Of a stretch of 64,000 bases of DNA, positions 35,301 to 47,722 are shown piece after piece (the first letter of the stretch is position 1; each line of letters begins with the position of its first letter). This DNA is from Gordionus sp. m RMFG-2023 (Eukaryota; Nematomorpha; Gordioida; Chordodea; Parachordodidae), in NCBI RefSeq assembly GCF_954871325.1, contig NC_088777.1, positions 19,755,366-19,819,365 of the forward strand, given 5' to 3'. The position numbers and the translations under genes were made by a program. The notes under the pieces are model-generated. The model had not been told where the DNA came from. It ran no database searches and saw only the letters and a program-made list of their open reading frames with translations.

Positions 35301-36517
35301 GGTCCATGCTCGGGTCGATGAAAGGAACAATTTTTGAAAAAGGAATCTAATATTAAAAATGAATATTTCTGTTAATATTAAAATATTCGTCCTCTATGCA
35401 AAATATAAGTGAGCAAAATATTGACATTCAGTTCACAATAAAATATTATAAGTTGGTGCTCGGCTCGGTACTCTCAAAAAAATTTAAAAAAGATTATGAC
35501 ACTTGTCACTTATTTAGGGTATATCTTCCCTTAAATTTTATTTAAACATGCTTGCTACATTTATTTTTTCCAATTTGCGTCAAAAAAATTCCATTAACCT
35601 TAAAAATAACGATTATGACAATTGTTACTTATCCAGGGTACATATTAACTGAAGTTTTATATAAATATGTTTGCAATATTCATTTTTGAGAATTTGCGAC
35701 AAAAACTTTAAAAATAACGATTATGACAATTCTCAATTTTCTAGGGTACATCTTACTGATTAAACATGTTTACAATTAATTTTGCCCATTAACGTCAAAA
35801 AAATCGAATATCTTAAAAATACAGATATAATTATCATTTATTCAAGGAACATCTTCATTTAATTTATAATTCATCATCTTTATAATATAAATTTTATTTT
35901 TATCCTCATGTGTCAAAAAATTTCAAAAATGTTAAAAAATAACGAATATTATGACAATTATTAAATTAAAATATTATCCTTAAAAAATAAATATTTAAAA
36001 ATAAATTATTTAGAAATTACCACTTCTTTTAAACTTAAAAAATAATTTCAGAAAAATGATAAAAAAAAACTATAAAAGATTTTATTCACCTAAAAGATTG
36101 TTTATTTATATTAAAATTAACAAAAGATTTTCTCAAAAAAGATTTATTTACAAAAAGATTTAAAATTCTTATCAAATGAACTATGTTATAATTTGCTTAA
36201 AATTTTGGGCGTGAAAATCACAAATTTATTGTTTAAAATGATATTATAATTTAGCAGCATATCTTTGTTTTTTATTAAAAAACATCAAACCATTTTCATA
36301 ATATAATATAAATTTTATTTCATAATATAATATTATATAAATAAAAAATATTAAATAATAATATCATGTTTTTTTGTTGATAATTGATGTGATAATAATA
36401 AATCATGTCAATGTAATTGGTCGACCAATTTGGTTGCTTTGGTTTAGGTTCATTTTTTCGACCAAAAACCCAAAAAATCATGCTAATTCGACCCAACCAA
36501 GCAATTTAATCACACTA
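32386..36517. mobile_element. Fold-back hAT-type element B, perfect 8-bp duplication CTCTTGAG
   Basis: The left end TATTGTGGTTAATTAGTTGG and the right end CCAAGCAATTTAATCACACTA are inverted. CTCTTGAG lies exactly before (32378-32385) and after (36518-36525). Both ends are followed inward by GGTCGA/TCGACC motifs. The left arm has ~115-bp tandem units (32505-32890) around TATGCATAGAGGACGAATAT. The right arm has inverted partners (35195-35465), then units related to the arrays of elements A and C (35480-35960, with GATTATGACAATTGT). A MITE is inserted at 34385-34745. No transposase is encoded, so it depended on one made elsewhere. Confidence 0.9.
34385..34745. mobile_element. MITE, copy 2, reverse to 13395-13851
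   Basis: It begins near GATCCGATATCCCCGATATT. The interior (TTAGTATAACATCTAAAATTC, ACTATACCATAACATATG, TGATCAGTTATAGTTTATA) is the inverse of the copy in NOP14 intron 5. It is inserted in element B. Boundaries are approximate. Confidence 0.7.
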
Positions 36518-36565
36518 CTCTTGAGTTTAGATCATTTATATCGGACATATTTTAAATTTTAAGAA

Positions 36566-36844
36566 TTGATATTTTTGATGGAATTGTGTATGGTAACTAA
36601 CCTATCATATGAACCAGTTATTTTGAGGCGAAATTTTAATTATTTTAATTTTCCTCGATTTATAAATATTCTTTTTCATGATGAAATATGGTGTCATTCA
36701 GAATATAAAAAAACGAGTGCTAAACAGGATTTATATTTTGAAAATTCCTTTATAACAAATGACACTTCATTATTCAGACATATTTATATAAAAGGGGTGG
36801 ATAGCTTCATTGCAAAAATGATTTTTATTAAAAAAGATCTTTAA
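36566..36844 (+). other. 92-codon open frame, unrecognised
   Basis: The frame opens with a TTG and has an in-frame ATG five codons later. It reads MELCMVTNLSYEPVILRRNF, NFPRFINILFHDEIWCHSEY, then FITNDTSLFRHIYIKGVDSF and ends KKDL. Its composition is less skewed than the surrounding A+T-rich DNA and it has no stop for 279 bases. It may be an exon or a transposon protein scrap. It abuts the right duplication of element B. I see no known motif. Confidence 0.25.
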
Positions 36845-37311
36845 CAATTATTTAAATATAATTTGGAGGTATTTGAAAAAAAAATCTATAAAATGCATAT
36901 AATCATTTTTTACTATCTCTGTAAAAGCAGTTAAGAACTAATAAGAAAGTGGCCAAGCTAGGTTCTGTTTATTTATTTATTTTTAAAAAAATATATATAT
37001 TTAATATGTTGTATATTAGTATAGATAATAAATTAAAATATTGTAAAACTATATAGATAGTTACAATTATATTCAGTCATAGAATTAGAATATTTACATT
37101 TGATATAAAAAAAATTAGTTTCTTTAAAAAAAATTATATGGTTCATTTCCAATTCACTCTTAAAGATGAATAAATCGATGAGCAATTGAAGAGAAACGAA
37201 TTAATAAATTTAAAATTTCCAAAATTCAATTGTTACATCTATTTTTTTTTAAATTTCAACCTATCTTAATGAAATCCTGAATAAAATAAATATATTTTAT
37301 AGATTTACTAC

Positions 37312-37462
37312 CTATCCTACATCTTTGCATCTCAGCTAGTAATTGAAAACATATGGAAGATGCGATTTTGTAATCCCTTATCTTAGTTACGACCCTCAGA
37401 GAATTGTTGAACGTGTACAAATCAGGAATAACGCAATTTAAGCTCATTTCCTCCATCAATTT
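37312..37462 (-). CDS. PTCD3: PTCD3 pentatricopeptide exon
   Basis: The frame reads KLMEEMSLNCVIPDLYTFNN, SLRVVTKIRDYKIASSICFQ, then LLAEMQRCRI. In human PTCD3 the corresponding part is [20 protein letters not shown]...LREMKAIGI (recalled). The V-x-P-x-L-x-TFN spacing is a classic pentatricopeptide repeat. The acceptor is AATTAAAG, the donor GTAGTA, phase 0 in and 1 out. Confidence 0.82.
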
Positions 37463-40225
37463 CTTTAATTTACGTTAGAACACAATACCAATTGTAATAT
37501 ATTATATTTGTATAAATAATAAATCACATGCAACTTTCTATACTTCTTTTCCTTTTTATTTAGTTACATAAAAACGCGGTTGCTCTATTTATCGGACTGC
37601 ATGCAGTGGAGTCAACAATTCAAGATGGCAGAATAAGTTAAACTTAAAAAATGGTTGCAAATAAAAAATAATAATATTTTTCTTACCAAAAAATGCACCA
37701 GAATAAGATTATATGATAAATTTAAATTAATATTAAATAATATAATAGGGTTAAGGTATGAAATATAATTGTAAGAAAAAATCTGCTAAAATCGTCTATT
37801 TTTCAGCAAATACATAAGAAAATAAATGGAAAAAAGTAGAATATTTTAATTATATAAAATGCGTAAAATTGTAACCATTCATTTGGAAAAAATAATTGAA
37901 AAATTATATTATAGTAGATTTACTAAAAAAATAAAAATATCTTTTAGTTATTTTGCTGAAATAATTTTGTATATTTTTTTTTACCTTTGTTTTTTTGGCG
38001 ATTCATTTCAAGATCCTAATTGTGCTTATTGATTTGATTGAATCTCGTATTATAAAATTATTTTTGACTTTTAAATTTGTAAATTAACAATGTTTAGGTG
38101 GAAATGATTTTTAAAATCGTAAAAATTAGCATTAAATGTTTTTATATAAGAATAGAGCATTTTGTCATATTGAGGGGCAGATTTCGCAGCTCTTGGCACC
38201 TCTTTAGTTACACCATTTGGCTGCATGATTCGAAATGACAAAAAATAATGAAATGTTAATTACAAAAATGATTGTTATAATAATCTAAAAATAGAATTTA
38301 ATCTTTACAAAATAAAAATTTTTACTTCATAAAATTTACTTAATTTATTCTTAAAGCTTTATAATTTAAATAAGTTTTATAATTTGATATCATGAATTTT
38401 TTTTTTATCACCAATTGTCTTTATATTCAAGTTAAAATATAATCTATATAATTAAATAATATTAAAAAAAACCTAGACATATTAATACAAAAAATAAATA
38501 AATATCAGTTAATAATTTTTTTTAATTAAGATTTCTTAGGAAGACTTCTATTAAAACGTAATTGGCTTTTAGAATTGCTATGATGGCCTGGACTATCTTC
38601 GACGGAAAAAAATCTTCTAGTGGTTCTTCTGTAAGTTAGAAAATTTTTGAAATGATAGGACGAGTTTACAAAAGTGGTAAGAGTTAATATGTCATAGTAG
38701 AGATCTGCAAAGTTAGGTAAATAATCTTGTTTTAAAAAATCGTAATAATTTCGCGATTTGAAACAAAGTGACAAAAAAAATTTAACCGTTGGCGCAAAAA
38801 AATACATCCAAGCACATTTTGATTCACCATCACATATTTTGGATTTCAATGATTAAATAACTTTTATAAAATAATTATGCAGCATTTAACAGAAAATTCA
38901 CAGAAGGCTAACCTCCCCCTCCCCAAATCTATAACCCCCAATTTTTTATTTATTAATCATGAGTTTCTAATTATAAAGGAATAAATATCAAACTCCAAGC
39001 TACATTAAATGATTGGAAAATACTACTTATTAATATCGACATTTATAATAATGTATATAATTCGTTCAAAAATTTAATCGGTACCCCTCAAAAAATTTAA
39101 TTTTAATTGATTACTACCCCCTTCAAAAAAATTGGAAGCAAAATGCTCCGCCCTTTATCCGCTCACCTAGACGCTGCCTACTCAAAAAAACCTTTTTAAA
39201 ATATCATTCGTTATTTAATATTACTTTAGCCAAATTCCACTGTAGTTCAGCGTTATCTTGTTGCAAAGGAATCAAAGCGAGCAAGCTATTGTAAATTTTA
39301 ACGTTCACTTTAAATAAAAAAATTTTTGGCTTATAAAATTTATGATTTAATGTATTATTAACCTAATCCTATTTAATATCTCTCACTACCTAATCTTTAT
39401 TTTTCATTTAACATTGTCCTAATAAAATTGATCAAGTTAGAATTAGATAGAACCCTAAAATAATTATATATCGTCACTCTAGTAACGTCTTGCTTTAAGT
39501 GGCCTTTTTGAATTTTTTTTAAGACAACACAAATTCATTAAGAAAATCGTAATAACTTCCTATTATCCTATCTATAAAAGAAAATCAATTCGAAATTATG
39601 GGCCATAAAAGTGTCAACTGGTAAATTCAATTTAGTTTACCGCTAAATATTGCGATAATAATTTTGAACCTCTTAATACTATTTAGGAATGTGAATCTGG
39701 CTCAACTGTTAATGAAATCAATTATGATTATTTTAAAAAATTATGTGTTGTATAGAGGTTGGGCCGGTTATCTTTGACAAAATATTTTATCAGGCCGGAC
39801 AACTTGTGGAAATATATTTTACGGGCCAGGAGTTTCACCATTTTTGTATGATTAATTAAGAAAATTTATGTCTTTTTCCTTCAAAAAAAATTATTACAGA
39901 CTGGGCAAAATATAGCCAGTCTAGACAGAAAAACTTTTCCAAAGATCTTCATCATGTGCTGGTTCGAGCTACAGTATTTTTGGGTTGGTTAGATCAATCC
40001 AGATAATATGCGAAATATAAATTTAATTACAGGGAATCGATTTAGATTTCATCTCATCGTACAAAGCAAAGGATTTATCCGCATTCATATACTATAACAA
40101 AAAAATAATAATTAACCATTATATGATAAAAAAATTAAGGGGATTGGATTGCTATCTTAAGTTTTTCTTTTACTTAGACGTGTTCCAAAAAAAATGTTTT
40201 TCTCAAATAAATAGAAAGTATTTTA
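37463..40225. other. PTCD3 intron DNA with repeat scraps
   Basis: A lone TAGAGATCTGCAAAGTTAGG at 38707-38726 is one end of the hAT MITE family without a visible partner. The dispersed repeat at 38890-38990 matches 20735-20845. A GC-rich scrap (TTGGGCCGGTT, CAGGCCGGACAAC) at 39760-39900 is a MITE relic of the same broad type as 57876. No exon was identified, although one should lie between the two located PTCD3 repeat exons. Confidence 0.5.
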
Positions 40226-40487
40226 GGCTGCATTCAAAGTGGAGACGGATCCGTTTTTTACATCCGTTCCGTCAAAAGTCAATCTCATTAAAAATGATAT
40301 ATATGTTCATAGTGCGCCCGTTCCGATCCGTCTTAAAAAAGGATCCGGCAAATGGGCAAATTTTATAAAGCTTTATAACGTTACTTATAATTTTTTAAAA
40401 ATGAAAATCAATATATATCATTTTTAATGAGATTGACTTTTGACGGAACGGATGTAAAAAACGGATGTCTCCACTTTGAATGCAGCC
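40226..40487. mobile_element. PIF/Harbinger-type MITE, TTA duplication
   Basis: The 262-bp element has inverted repeats of about 80 bp, starting GGCTGCATTCAAAGTGGAGA and ending TCTCCACTTTGAATGCAGCC. It is flanked by TTA at 40223-40225 and 40488-40490, the 3-bp duplication typical of PIF/Harbinger. The arms are nearly identical, so the insertion is young. It has no coding capacity. Confidence 0.92.
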
Positions 40488-40787
40488 TTAGGATTGCTAA
40501 TAGAAAATTAAAGAGTGCCTAACATGTTTTAGTTTGTCCTTAGTGACGAAAATTTTTAAAGTGTAAATATTATGGTGCAAAAATAGCTGAGAAAATGTAA
40601 TTTGATACAGTGAAACCTACAAACAAGGTAATATCTCCTTATATTGACCTATTTGGGTCAGTTTAACTGCCAAAACTAAATCAAAAATGGGTATAGAAAT
40701 GTTTTATTTGATCAAGAGTTTCTACTTCCTAACTAATGACGATATTACCGCTGGAAATAAAAGTTTTATAGTTAAAAAAAAGAATAC

Positions 40788-40867
40788 TTTTGAAAGAGCA
40801 CTAATAATGATGGTATAAGCTTCGGAAGTTTTGTATTTCATATCGCTCCAAATTTGATTGGCAATTC
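40788..40867 (-). CDS. PTCD3: PTCD3 pentatricopeptide exon (ANQIWSDM)
   Basis: After the acceptor AATTTAG the frame reads IANQIWSDMKYKTSEAYTII then ISALSK, then the donor GTATTC. Human PTCD3 has [20 protein letters not shown] followed by RGMVK here (recalled). Phase 1 in, 0 out, so another exon must lie between this one and 47723. Beyond the donor, 40590-40760 shows a tempting continuation, but with stops and no splice solution. Confidence 0.75.
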
Positions 40868-42094
40868 CTAAATTTCTTTAGGTTTTAATGAAATATCGAT
40901 CGAATTTAATAATGAATAGAAATGTTTTTTGCTTAAATAACTATAAAATAAAAAAACTAAGGAAAGGAGGTAAAATGAAAGAACGCGAGAGTAATATTTA
41001 TTTGTTATCAAAAAATTTTAGCACGCGGCACCAAGCTAAAAATTTTCCACAACATATCCCTCATAAATTTATACAATAACTATAAAGAAGCATTTGGAAA
41101 AAAAATTAGTAAAAATTAATAACTTTTTTAAATCACGACTATTCTTCATAATTTTTAGAAAAAAGCATTTTTATATATAAAAAAAGTGAGAAGATAAAAT
41201 TATTTTTATAAAAATCTAAAATAGCCGAAGGCGTATAATTAGAACAAAAGACATCCAATATAATTCATAAGGAAACGCACCTAATAATGTTTTTTCCCCT
41301 TGCTGACAAAATCCTGGCTACGCCTATGCGCTTGCACAAGGAGTAACCATTTTAACATCGAGATTTTATCCCTTAAACAACATTTGATAAATATGGTTTA
41401 ATTGAAACTTTTTAAATTTAAAGTGGGTTTTGGGGGTTATGATAATTTTGAAGAAAAACTGGGTTAGGGTTAATAATATATAATATTAATTGCGTTTTCT
41501 AATAGTAAATTTTTAATTGTAAAAACATAAGATGCAGATAGCCACAATAATTTATAATTTATTGATATTGTGTTTCCAATAATTACAGCCCAAATCAGGT
41601 TAGAAAGTCAGATTAAAAAAATTACACAAGCTAGCTTTATTAATAATTATCAACATGTGCATATGAGATATGATGCATCCAAAAAAGTAGTATTTAAATC
41701 AAAATGAACGCCATTAACTTTCGAGAAATTAAAATAGTCGCAATATTAGCTCCAATACTAGATACCTTCTTCTTTATCTTTAATTATGGCCTTAATTTTT
41801 TTAGCAGAATTCATCCAAATACTTGACATTAATTATCAAATCGTTGTTTTTAGGACTTAACATGTATACAATTTTCTCTGCCTTAAAAATGACATAATTA
41901 GAAAATATATTTTTTAAACACTTGAAAGGTAAGATGATATAATGCACATCGAGAGGTAAAATAGGGCTCATTTTTCTTCAACCTAATTCCACATAAATCT
42001 CAATAAGTCTTGCAAATTTCGAACTAAATTTTGCATAGATATTCTCACGATATATCTATTCATATCTATTTTATTCAGATTAAATTTTGCGATA

Positions 42095-42160
42095 TATTGG
42101 TTTGACTTTATGGGCCTATTGGAGTTTTGGTTTATTACTCTTTCGTTTACCCATCATTAC
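42095..42160 (-). pseudogene. Short LINE 3' scrap
   Basis: TTTATGGGCCTATTGGAGTT and CTCTTTCGTTTACCCATCA match, with changes, 55443-55492 at the 3' part of the LINE downstream. The plus-strand frame covering it (42087-42467) is therefore not a gene. Confidence 0.55.
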
Positions 42161-42780
42161 TCTTGGTTATATTGATGTACATTATGTAAAAATAATAATT
42201 GGGAAACATATAAAAAATGTGGCACGAATCTCCATGAAACTTTTATTTAAATATATCACATTAGACGTTATATATAATTTACATTTCAGTTTATCTCTGG
42301 GTTCCGATAAAGGACAACAATTTTCTAGAGAAATAATATTTTTTAAATTGAGATTACCTTTTATTATTTCCAAACAATTTGTAAAATTCTTTAAAAAAAT
42401 GAACTTGGAAAATTTTAAAAAATTCTTAGCTTTAATTATTTTGTATATTGATTGGAAAAAATTCTAAGCATTTCAGAATATTTGTTAAAATATACTTTCA
42501 ATGGCGTAATGCACATTTTTAAAATTCATGTAGGGGTAGGGGTAAAAACTTACTAAAATGTCGCCTTCGTATACAACCATGAGTGAGAAGAGACCAGGAA
42601 AGTGGCTAATTTATTTTTTATCACATCAGATAAAGGTTACAGATTACTTAATGTTAAAAAATAAGTGAAAAAAGATCCTTAAACATTTAATCTTTATGAA
42701 TTACGGAATTTTGGAGGGTATACTAATATTGATTATGTTGTTTTCCTTTAAATAAATGCATTCACAATATATATATTGTT

Positions 42781-42990
42781 TAGCGATAACTCGCGATAAT
42801 AATTCGCGCAAATACATTCTCGGTAGAAAATTCGCTAGAAAGAGTTCGCGACAAAAGTTTAGATTATTTTCTTCGTTATAAATTTTTTGCGGAAAAAAAA
42901 ATTCGCGGAATTGGCTCCCCGATATTACCTTCGCTATAAAGTTTTTTAGCGAAAAGGTGTTACACGATAAAAGTTTCGCTGAATTGACCT
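42781..42990. repeat. Cluster of TTCGC/GCGAA motifs
   Basis: Motifs such as TTCGCG, TAGCGAT, TCGCGATAA and TTCGCTA recur about every 15-25 bases in both orientations, in DNA that otherwise has almost no CpG. It looks like the decayed end of a transposon with palindromic CpG-bearing subterminal repeats. The minus-strand frame at 42701-43024 is a by-product. Confidence 0.5.
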
Positions 42991-43087
42991 GATAAGTAAG
43001 AGGTAACTCGATACGAGGCCCCAACCCAAAACAAATATTAAATACTAGAATTTGGATTTAAGAATCTGGGAATATGACAATTATATT

Positions 43088-43260
43088 TCAGGATAGCCAT
43101 GAAGTTGATGAGTTCCAAAAATACATGTATGCAAAATTCTCTAATGAAGATGACAACATTAATTTTTGGAAAATTCAACAAATCGAATTTCCCATTCTAA
43201 GTGTTTTGACTCTGAAATTCCTGGCTGTTACCAGCTTCCTTGGTTAGCAGCAAAAGGGCG
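43088..43260 (+). pseudogene. hAT transposase fragment
   Basis: The frame reads DSHEVDEFQKYMYAKFSNED, INFWKIQQIEFPILSVLTLK, then FLAVTS. This is the stretch leading into the hAT dimerisation domain (W...FP.LS.LA...LA). Nothing else of the element is evident. Confidence 0.65.
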
Positions 43261-43377
43261 TTACCATGGCTGGTCGGGCTCTTTAAATTGAATATGAGTA
43301 ATTTGATTAGATATTATTTATATATCATTACTATTCATAGATTCTAATAATGTCTATTTAATATCTTCATTATATAT

Positions 43378-45272
43378 GAGAGGCCTGCAGAGGCACCATT
43401 TGCACGGCCCGGTTTTAAATTTTTTAGGCCCGGCCTGGATATTTTTAAAAAAAATTTTTTACGGCCCGGCCAGGATTTAAAAATTGAAGGCCCGGCCCGT
43501 ATATTTTTTAAAAATTTTTTTTACGGCCCGGCCCGGATATTTTAAAAAAAAAATTTCAGGCCCGGCTCGGAATTTTTTAAAATTATATTCGACCTGGTAT
43601 ATACAAAAATTCACCCATAAGGTATTTTACCATATTTTTCAGCGAGTATTATCGCTTATTATTTAAAAAATACATGTAAAAAGCTAATATTTTGAGAATA
43701 TTATATTGAATTTATAAAAATTATAAAACTGTTATTTATAAAAATGGATATTTTGAGCATATACTATTTTATATTGCATTTATAAAAATAAAACTAATAT
43801 TCATAAAAATGGTAATAATATTTTGAGCATATACTATATTTTATATTGCATTTAAAAAAAATAAAACTAATATTTAATTTATAAAAATGGAAAATATTTT
43901 GAGAATATAATATATTGTATTTAATTTACTATTTAATTTATTAAATAAAAATAAATCGCTATTTAAAAAAATGCATGTATAATAAATAGTATTTTGAAAA
44001 TATAATCTAATTGCACAATATATTTTAATTTATTTTATAATATAAATTTTTAACAAAAGAAGATAATTGTATTATATAATATTGTAAAAAAAAAATAATG
44101 AAAAATGTTGAATTAAAAACTTCCATGACTCAAGGTAAATATAATAAATGCAATAAATATTTGACAGTTTGCAAAGTAAAAAATTAGCATGATTGACGAA
44201 ACCCTATACTCAAGAAAGATATTAAAAATTCACAAATTATCATGAAGAAAGAGAAGCATATCTACCTTTTCAGGTTGAAGATTACTTCTTCTTTCTTCAA
44301 GAATTCTCCCAGTAGTGGAAAAATTCGGCTCACAGCTTGCACTTGAAGCAGGAATTGCCAATACCCGTTTTGCCAATTTTGCTAAAAAATTCGCTTTGAT
44401 GAGCCGCCCACCACTCTAACAAATTATCCACCTTAAATGTTTCATCTATTTTTTTATTTATGTAATTATAATATTCATCATCGGGTATTGACATATTATA
44501 AGAATTACCATCGCCCCATTTGTAATAAAACGATTCAGTTTGTTTAACAACGTAATTTGACTGGTCGATGGTATTTCATTTACTTCCTGAGCCTCTTGTA
44601 ATTTAATATAATCTTTTATATAGTTTTCCGTCATCCTGCGATCTGTCCCTGACAACATACGTAATTGCTTGAATTTGGGACAGAGAAAAAGAGAAATAAA
44701 ATGATACTTGTGTAAAACAAATTTTTCAATTAAAAAATGCTTTATATTAAGTAAAATTAATTTTATTTCTCCTTTTTCGCTTTGAAAGGTATTACAAACT
44801 TCAAGAAGTGATATTCCTTTATTTGATTGTTTTGGTAAAATATATTCTAAAAATTTAGATATGAATTATAAAAAAATATATTAATAATACTTGAATATTG
44901 GGGCTTATTTAAGATATTCCTTTATTTGATTGTTTTGGTAAAATATGTTGTAAAAATTTAGATATGAATTATAAAAAAATATATTAATACTTTGAATAAA
45001 TTTGCAGAAAATTAATAATTAGATCTATCTGTGGGTGTTAGGTAGTGTTAACCATCACCCAATATTATATTAATCATAACTATAATATAATATAATCTTA
45101 TAACCATTAACTCATAATGTAAAAATTTTTATAAAAAATATTAAGGGCCGGCCCAAATATATTTAAAAAAAAAATTTTTAGGCCCGGCCCGGATATGTTT
45201 AAAAAAATTTTTTTTAGTCTAGGCCTAAAAAATTTAAAATACGGCCCAGCCCAGGCCGGGCCTGCAGGTCTA
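43378..45272. mobile_element. hAT transposon of the GGCCCGG type with transposase remnant
   Basis: The left end GAGAGGCCTGCAGAGGCAC and the right end GGGCCTGCAGGTCTA are inverted. GGCCCGGCCCGG runs alternate with A/T runs for about 200 bp inside each end. The minus-strand frames at 44230-44660 include PSTSQITLLNKLNRFITN and, across several stops, VLAIPASSASCEPNFSTTGR and ILEERRSNLQP, the hAT dimerisation signature. The coding region is badly decayed. A ~110-bp direct repeat (AGATATTCCTTTATTTG) sits at 44800-45000. This is a plausible source family for the TAGAGATCTGCA MITEs. No clear target duplication. Confidence 0.8.
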
Positions 45273-45539
45273 TGAATAAATTTTAAAAAATGTTATACTT
45301 GGTTTTGATACTTTATTTGACAAATGATAAAAACCTATTTATGGGGGTTAAATATAATTTTATTTAAGGTGGCAATCTGTGAATAAATTTTTAATTTTTC
45401 CTTAGATATTATATTTAAACTCTAATTCTAAAATAATATTAATCGAGTCGGGTTGGAACAAAAAATTTGCACTCGCGCTGAGGTCCAGCTTGGGCAGAAT
45501 TTTTTTTCAAATTGGACTCAGATTGTAAAAAAATTATTT

Positions 45540-45860
45540 TGCAGGACCTTAATATCCATCTGACCATTCTCATCTTCATTCTTTGGCTTCTGGTGATGTT
45601 TTCATTACTCAGGTTTTGCCCCGTAGACTTTACGGCATAAACTTCTCCCTCTAGTAAGAGATATGTTCTTACCTGTTAGAAAAGATGGCATTTCTCATAA
45701 CTTCTTCATGCATATCCTACCCTTGCAACAACAGCAGAATCCCATGTCACTTAAATAAGAAAACTTTCCAACTTTTTCCAGAGAAGTTTCTTTACTGATA
45801 TTTAAACTACCCTTTTCTACATTATCATAAACCTCTATCACACATGTGTTCCACAGGTAA
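45540..45860 (-). pseudogene. LINE (RTE-like) 3' coding scrap
   Basis: Minus-strand frames read NISKETSLEKVGKFSYLSDM and then LLEGEVYAVKSTGQNLSNEN, RSQRMKMRMVRWI. They resemble the region after the reverse transcriptase in RTE-like LINEs (FTYLGD, LKGA.Y....P..LYGSE, .R..RSMVR.M). Several stops are present. It is probably a different subfamily from the LINE at 55325. Confidence 0.5.
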
Positions 45861-46144
45861 AATAACATGTTTTTATCAAATTTCCATTCTCACAACTACA
45901 CATTTTATGGACCCATTCAGATGATATTTTTCAATGAAATATATAAAAAAATCTTTTAATAGGATTTTACCTTGCCGCTATGTGCCATGCATTACTAATC
46001 AAATATGTTTTGAAGTTTCACAATCAGTTGTTTTTTTTATATTTTGGGCATAATAGACAAAATGAAATAGCAGAAATATGATAATATATATTTTTCTAAA
46101 AAATAACTTGAAATTATGTTTTCTCTTATTTTATCAAAATATAA

Positions 46145-46375
46145 TTAGTATTGTAAAATAGCTCAATTTTCAAAAACAGCTAATCCAATATTCTAGCCAA
46201 AAATATTAGGCAAGCCTGGAGACTTTGCTCAGAGATGGTAAAAAGGCTTGGACATCTATTAACGAAATTTTGAAGCTTGTATTTTTTTTGGCTATAATCC
46301 AGCATCTGCATTTTTTGGCTATGGGGGGGGGGGGGTTGGATTAGCCATTTTTAAAAATTAATTTAGTATAATAAA
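46145..46375. mobile_element. MITE related to 17891-18084
   Basis: CAGCTAATCCAATATTCTAG near the left and GGTTGGATTAGCCATTTTTA at the right are inverted, and the interior shares GGCAAGCCTGGAGACTTT and GGCTTGGACATCTA. The copy is diverged and contains a run of 13 G at about 46325. Confidence 0.75.
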
Positions 46376-46492
46376 TTTTATATATCTTGTTATAATTTTT
46401 GAACCTGGCAGGCTTTAGCCTAAAATAAAATTATGTGCTTAGCCAGATTTAAAAAAAAGTAAGCAATATTATTTTATATATAAAATTAGCCT

Positions 46493-47390
46493 TGCATAAT
46501 CTGCTAGAAACTATGCCGAAGCCTAATTAGGCTTAGCCAAAAACTTAATTAGTCAAAAATTCTGCATCAGCTAATTGTCCATCAGCGTTCTGTTATATAT
46601 GTCTAGCATTAATTATTATTCATTTATTTTTAGTAAAATAATTTAGGAAATTATGCCAGGCTCTAAAGGAAGGGGAGCTAGAAAAATAATTTAAATACCC
46701 CCTTTTATTTAAACATTTTATTATTATCAACAACAAAAACATATAATATGAAATAATTATATTATGAAAATGGAATTATTTATTTGATATTTATTAAATA
46801 AAAAAATTAGTGATTTTCACTTCCAAAATTTTAAACAAAAAAGATTTTTAGACGTTCAAAAAGATTTTTGAACATATTTTGATTAGGCAAAAATTTTAAA
46901 TCTTTATAAATAAATCGTTTTAATGAAATCTTTTATAGTTTAATTTTATCATTTTTGTAAAATTATTTATTTTTTAAACTATATTAAAAGAGGTGGTTTT
47001 TTCAAAAAACTACTTATATTAAAAAATTTTATGTTATTTTATATGATCTTTTTAAGGATAACATTTTAATGTGACAATTGTGATATTCTTTATTTTTTAA
47101 CATTTGTTGAAAGAAGAGTAAAAATATAACTTATATTGTAAAGATGTGAAATTATATATTCAATGAAAAATAACAACTATCATGCAATATTTTTAAACAT
47201 ATTAGATTTTTTTATGCTAATGGGGAAAATATGTATTTTTTTTACCATGTTAAATTATAATTTTAATTAAGATGTACCATATAAAAGTGATAATTGTCAT
47301 AATCGTTATTTTTGAACTTTTTAGCCAACGTTTTCGCCTAAAATCTTGACTAAGACATTTTGTAGTCAGCTAAAATTAGCAGATTATGCA
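46493..47390. mobile_element. Possible element bounded by TTGCATAATCTGCTA inverted pair
   Basis: TTGCATAATCTGCTAG at 46493 is mirrored by TTAGCAGATTATGCAATA at 47375. Inside, 47055-47325 matches the arm units of elements A and C (CATGTTAAATTATAATTTTA, GATGTACCATATAAAAGTG, ATAATTGTCATAATCG). It may be a degenerate fold-back copy. The function of the inverted pair is inferred. Confidence 0.5.
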
Positions 47391-47722
47391 ATACAATATG
47401 AAATGATTTAGAAAATTAGCATAGATTTATTACTTCCATCTTTGAGTATATGGTTGAATTCCAGTATAATGTTTATACCAATACATCTAAATAATATTCA
47501 TGTATTAATATACAATTATCATTAAATATTTTCTGATCCTATATCAGATATTCATTCAAAGCCAATCTTTTTCAACAAGCATTGAAGATTATTGGATAGG
47601 GTGATCAACACAGTAAAAATTAATGGTAATTATAAATAATTTATAGCCTAATGAGAATTTGAATGCCAAAATTTTTCAAAAACAAAAGGAACAAATATTA
47701 TATTGTAATCATTCATTCTTAC

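Noticed and set aside
38526-38849. 107-codon minus-strand frame
   Set aside because: It is crossed by a lone TAGAGATCTGCAAAG transposon end and shows no motif or splice partner.
42087-42467. 126-codon plus-strand frame with hydrophobic stretches
   Set aside because: Its first part is the reverse of a LINE 3' end (compare 55443-55492) and the rest is A+T-rich sequence with no motif.
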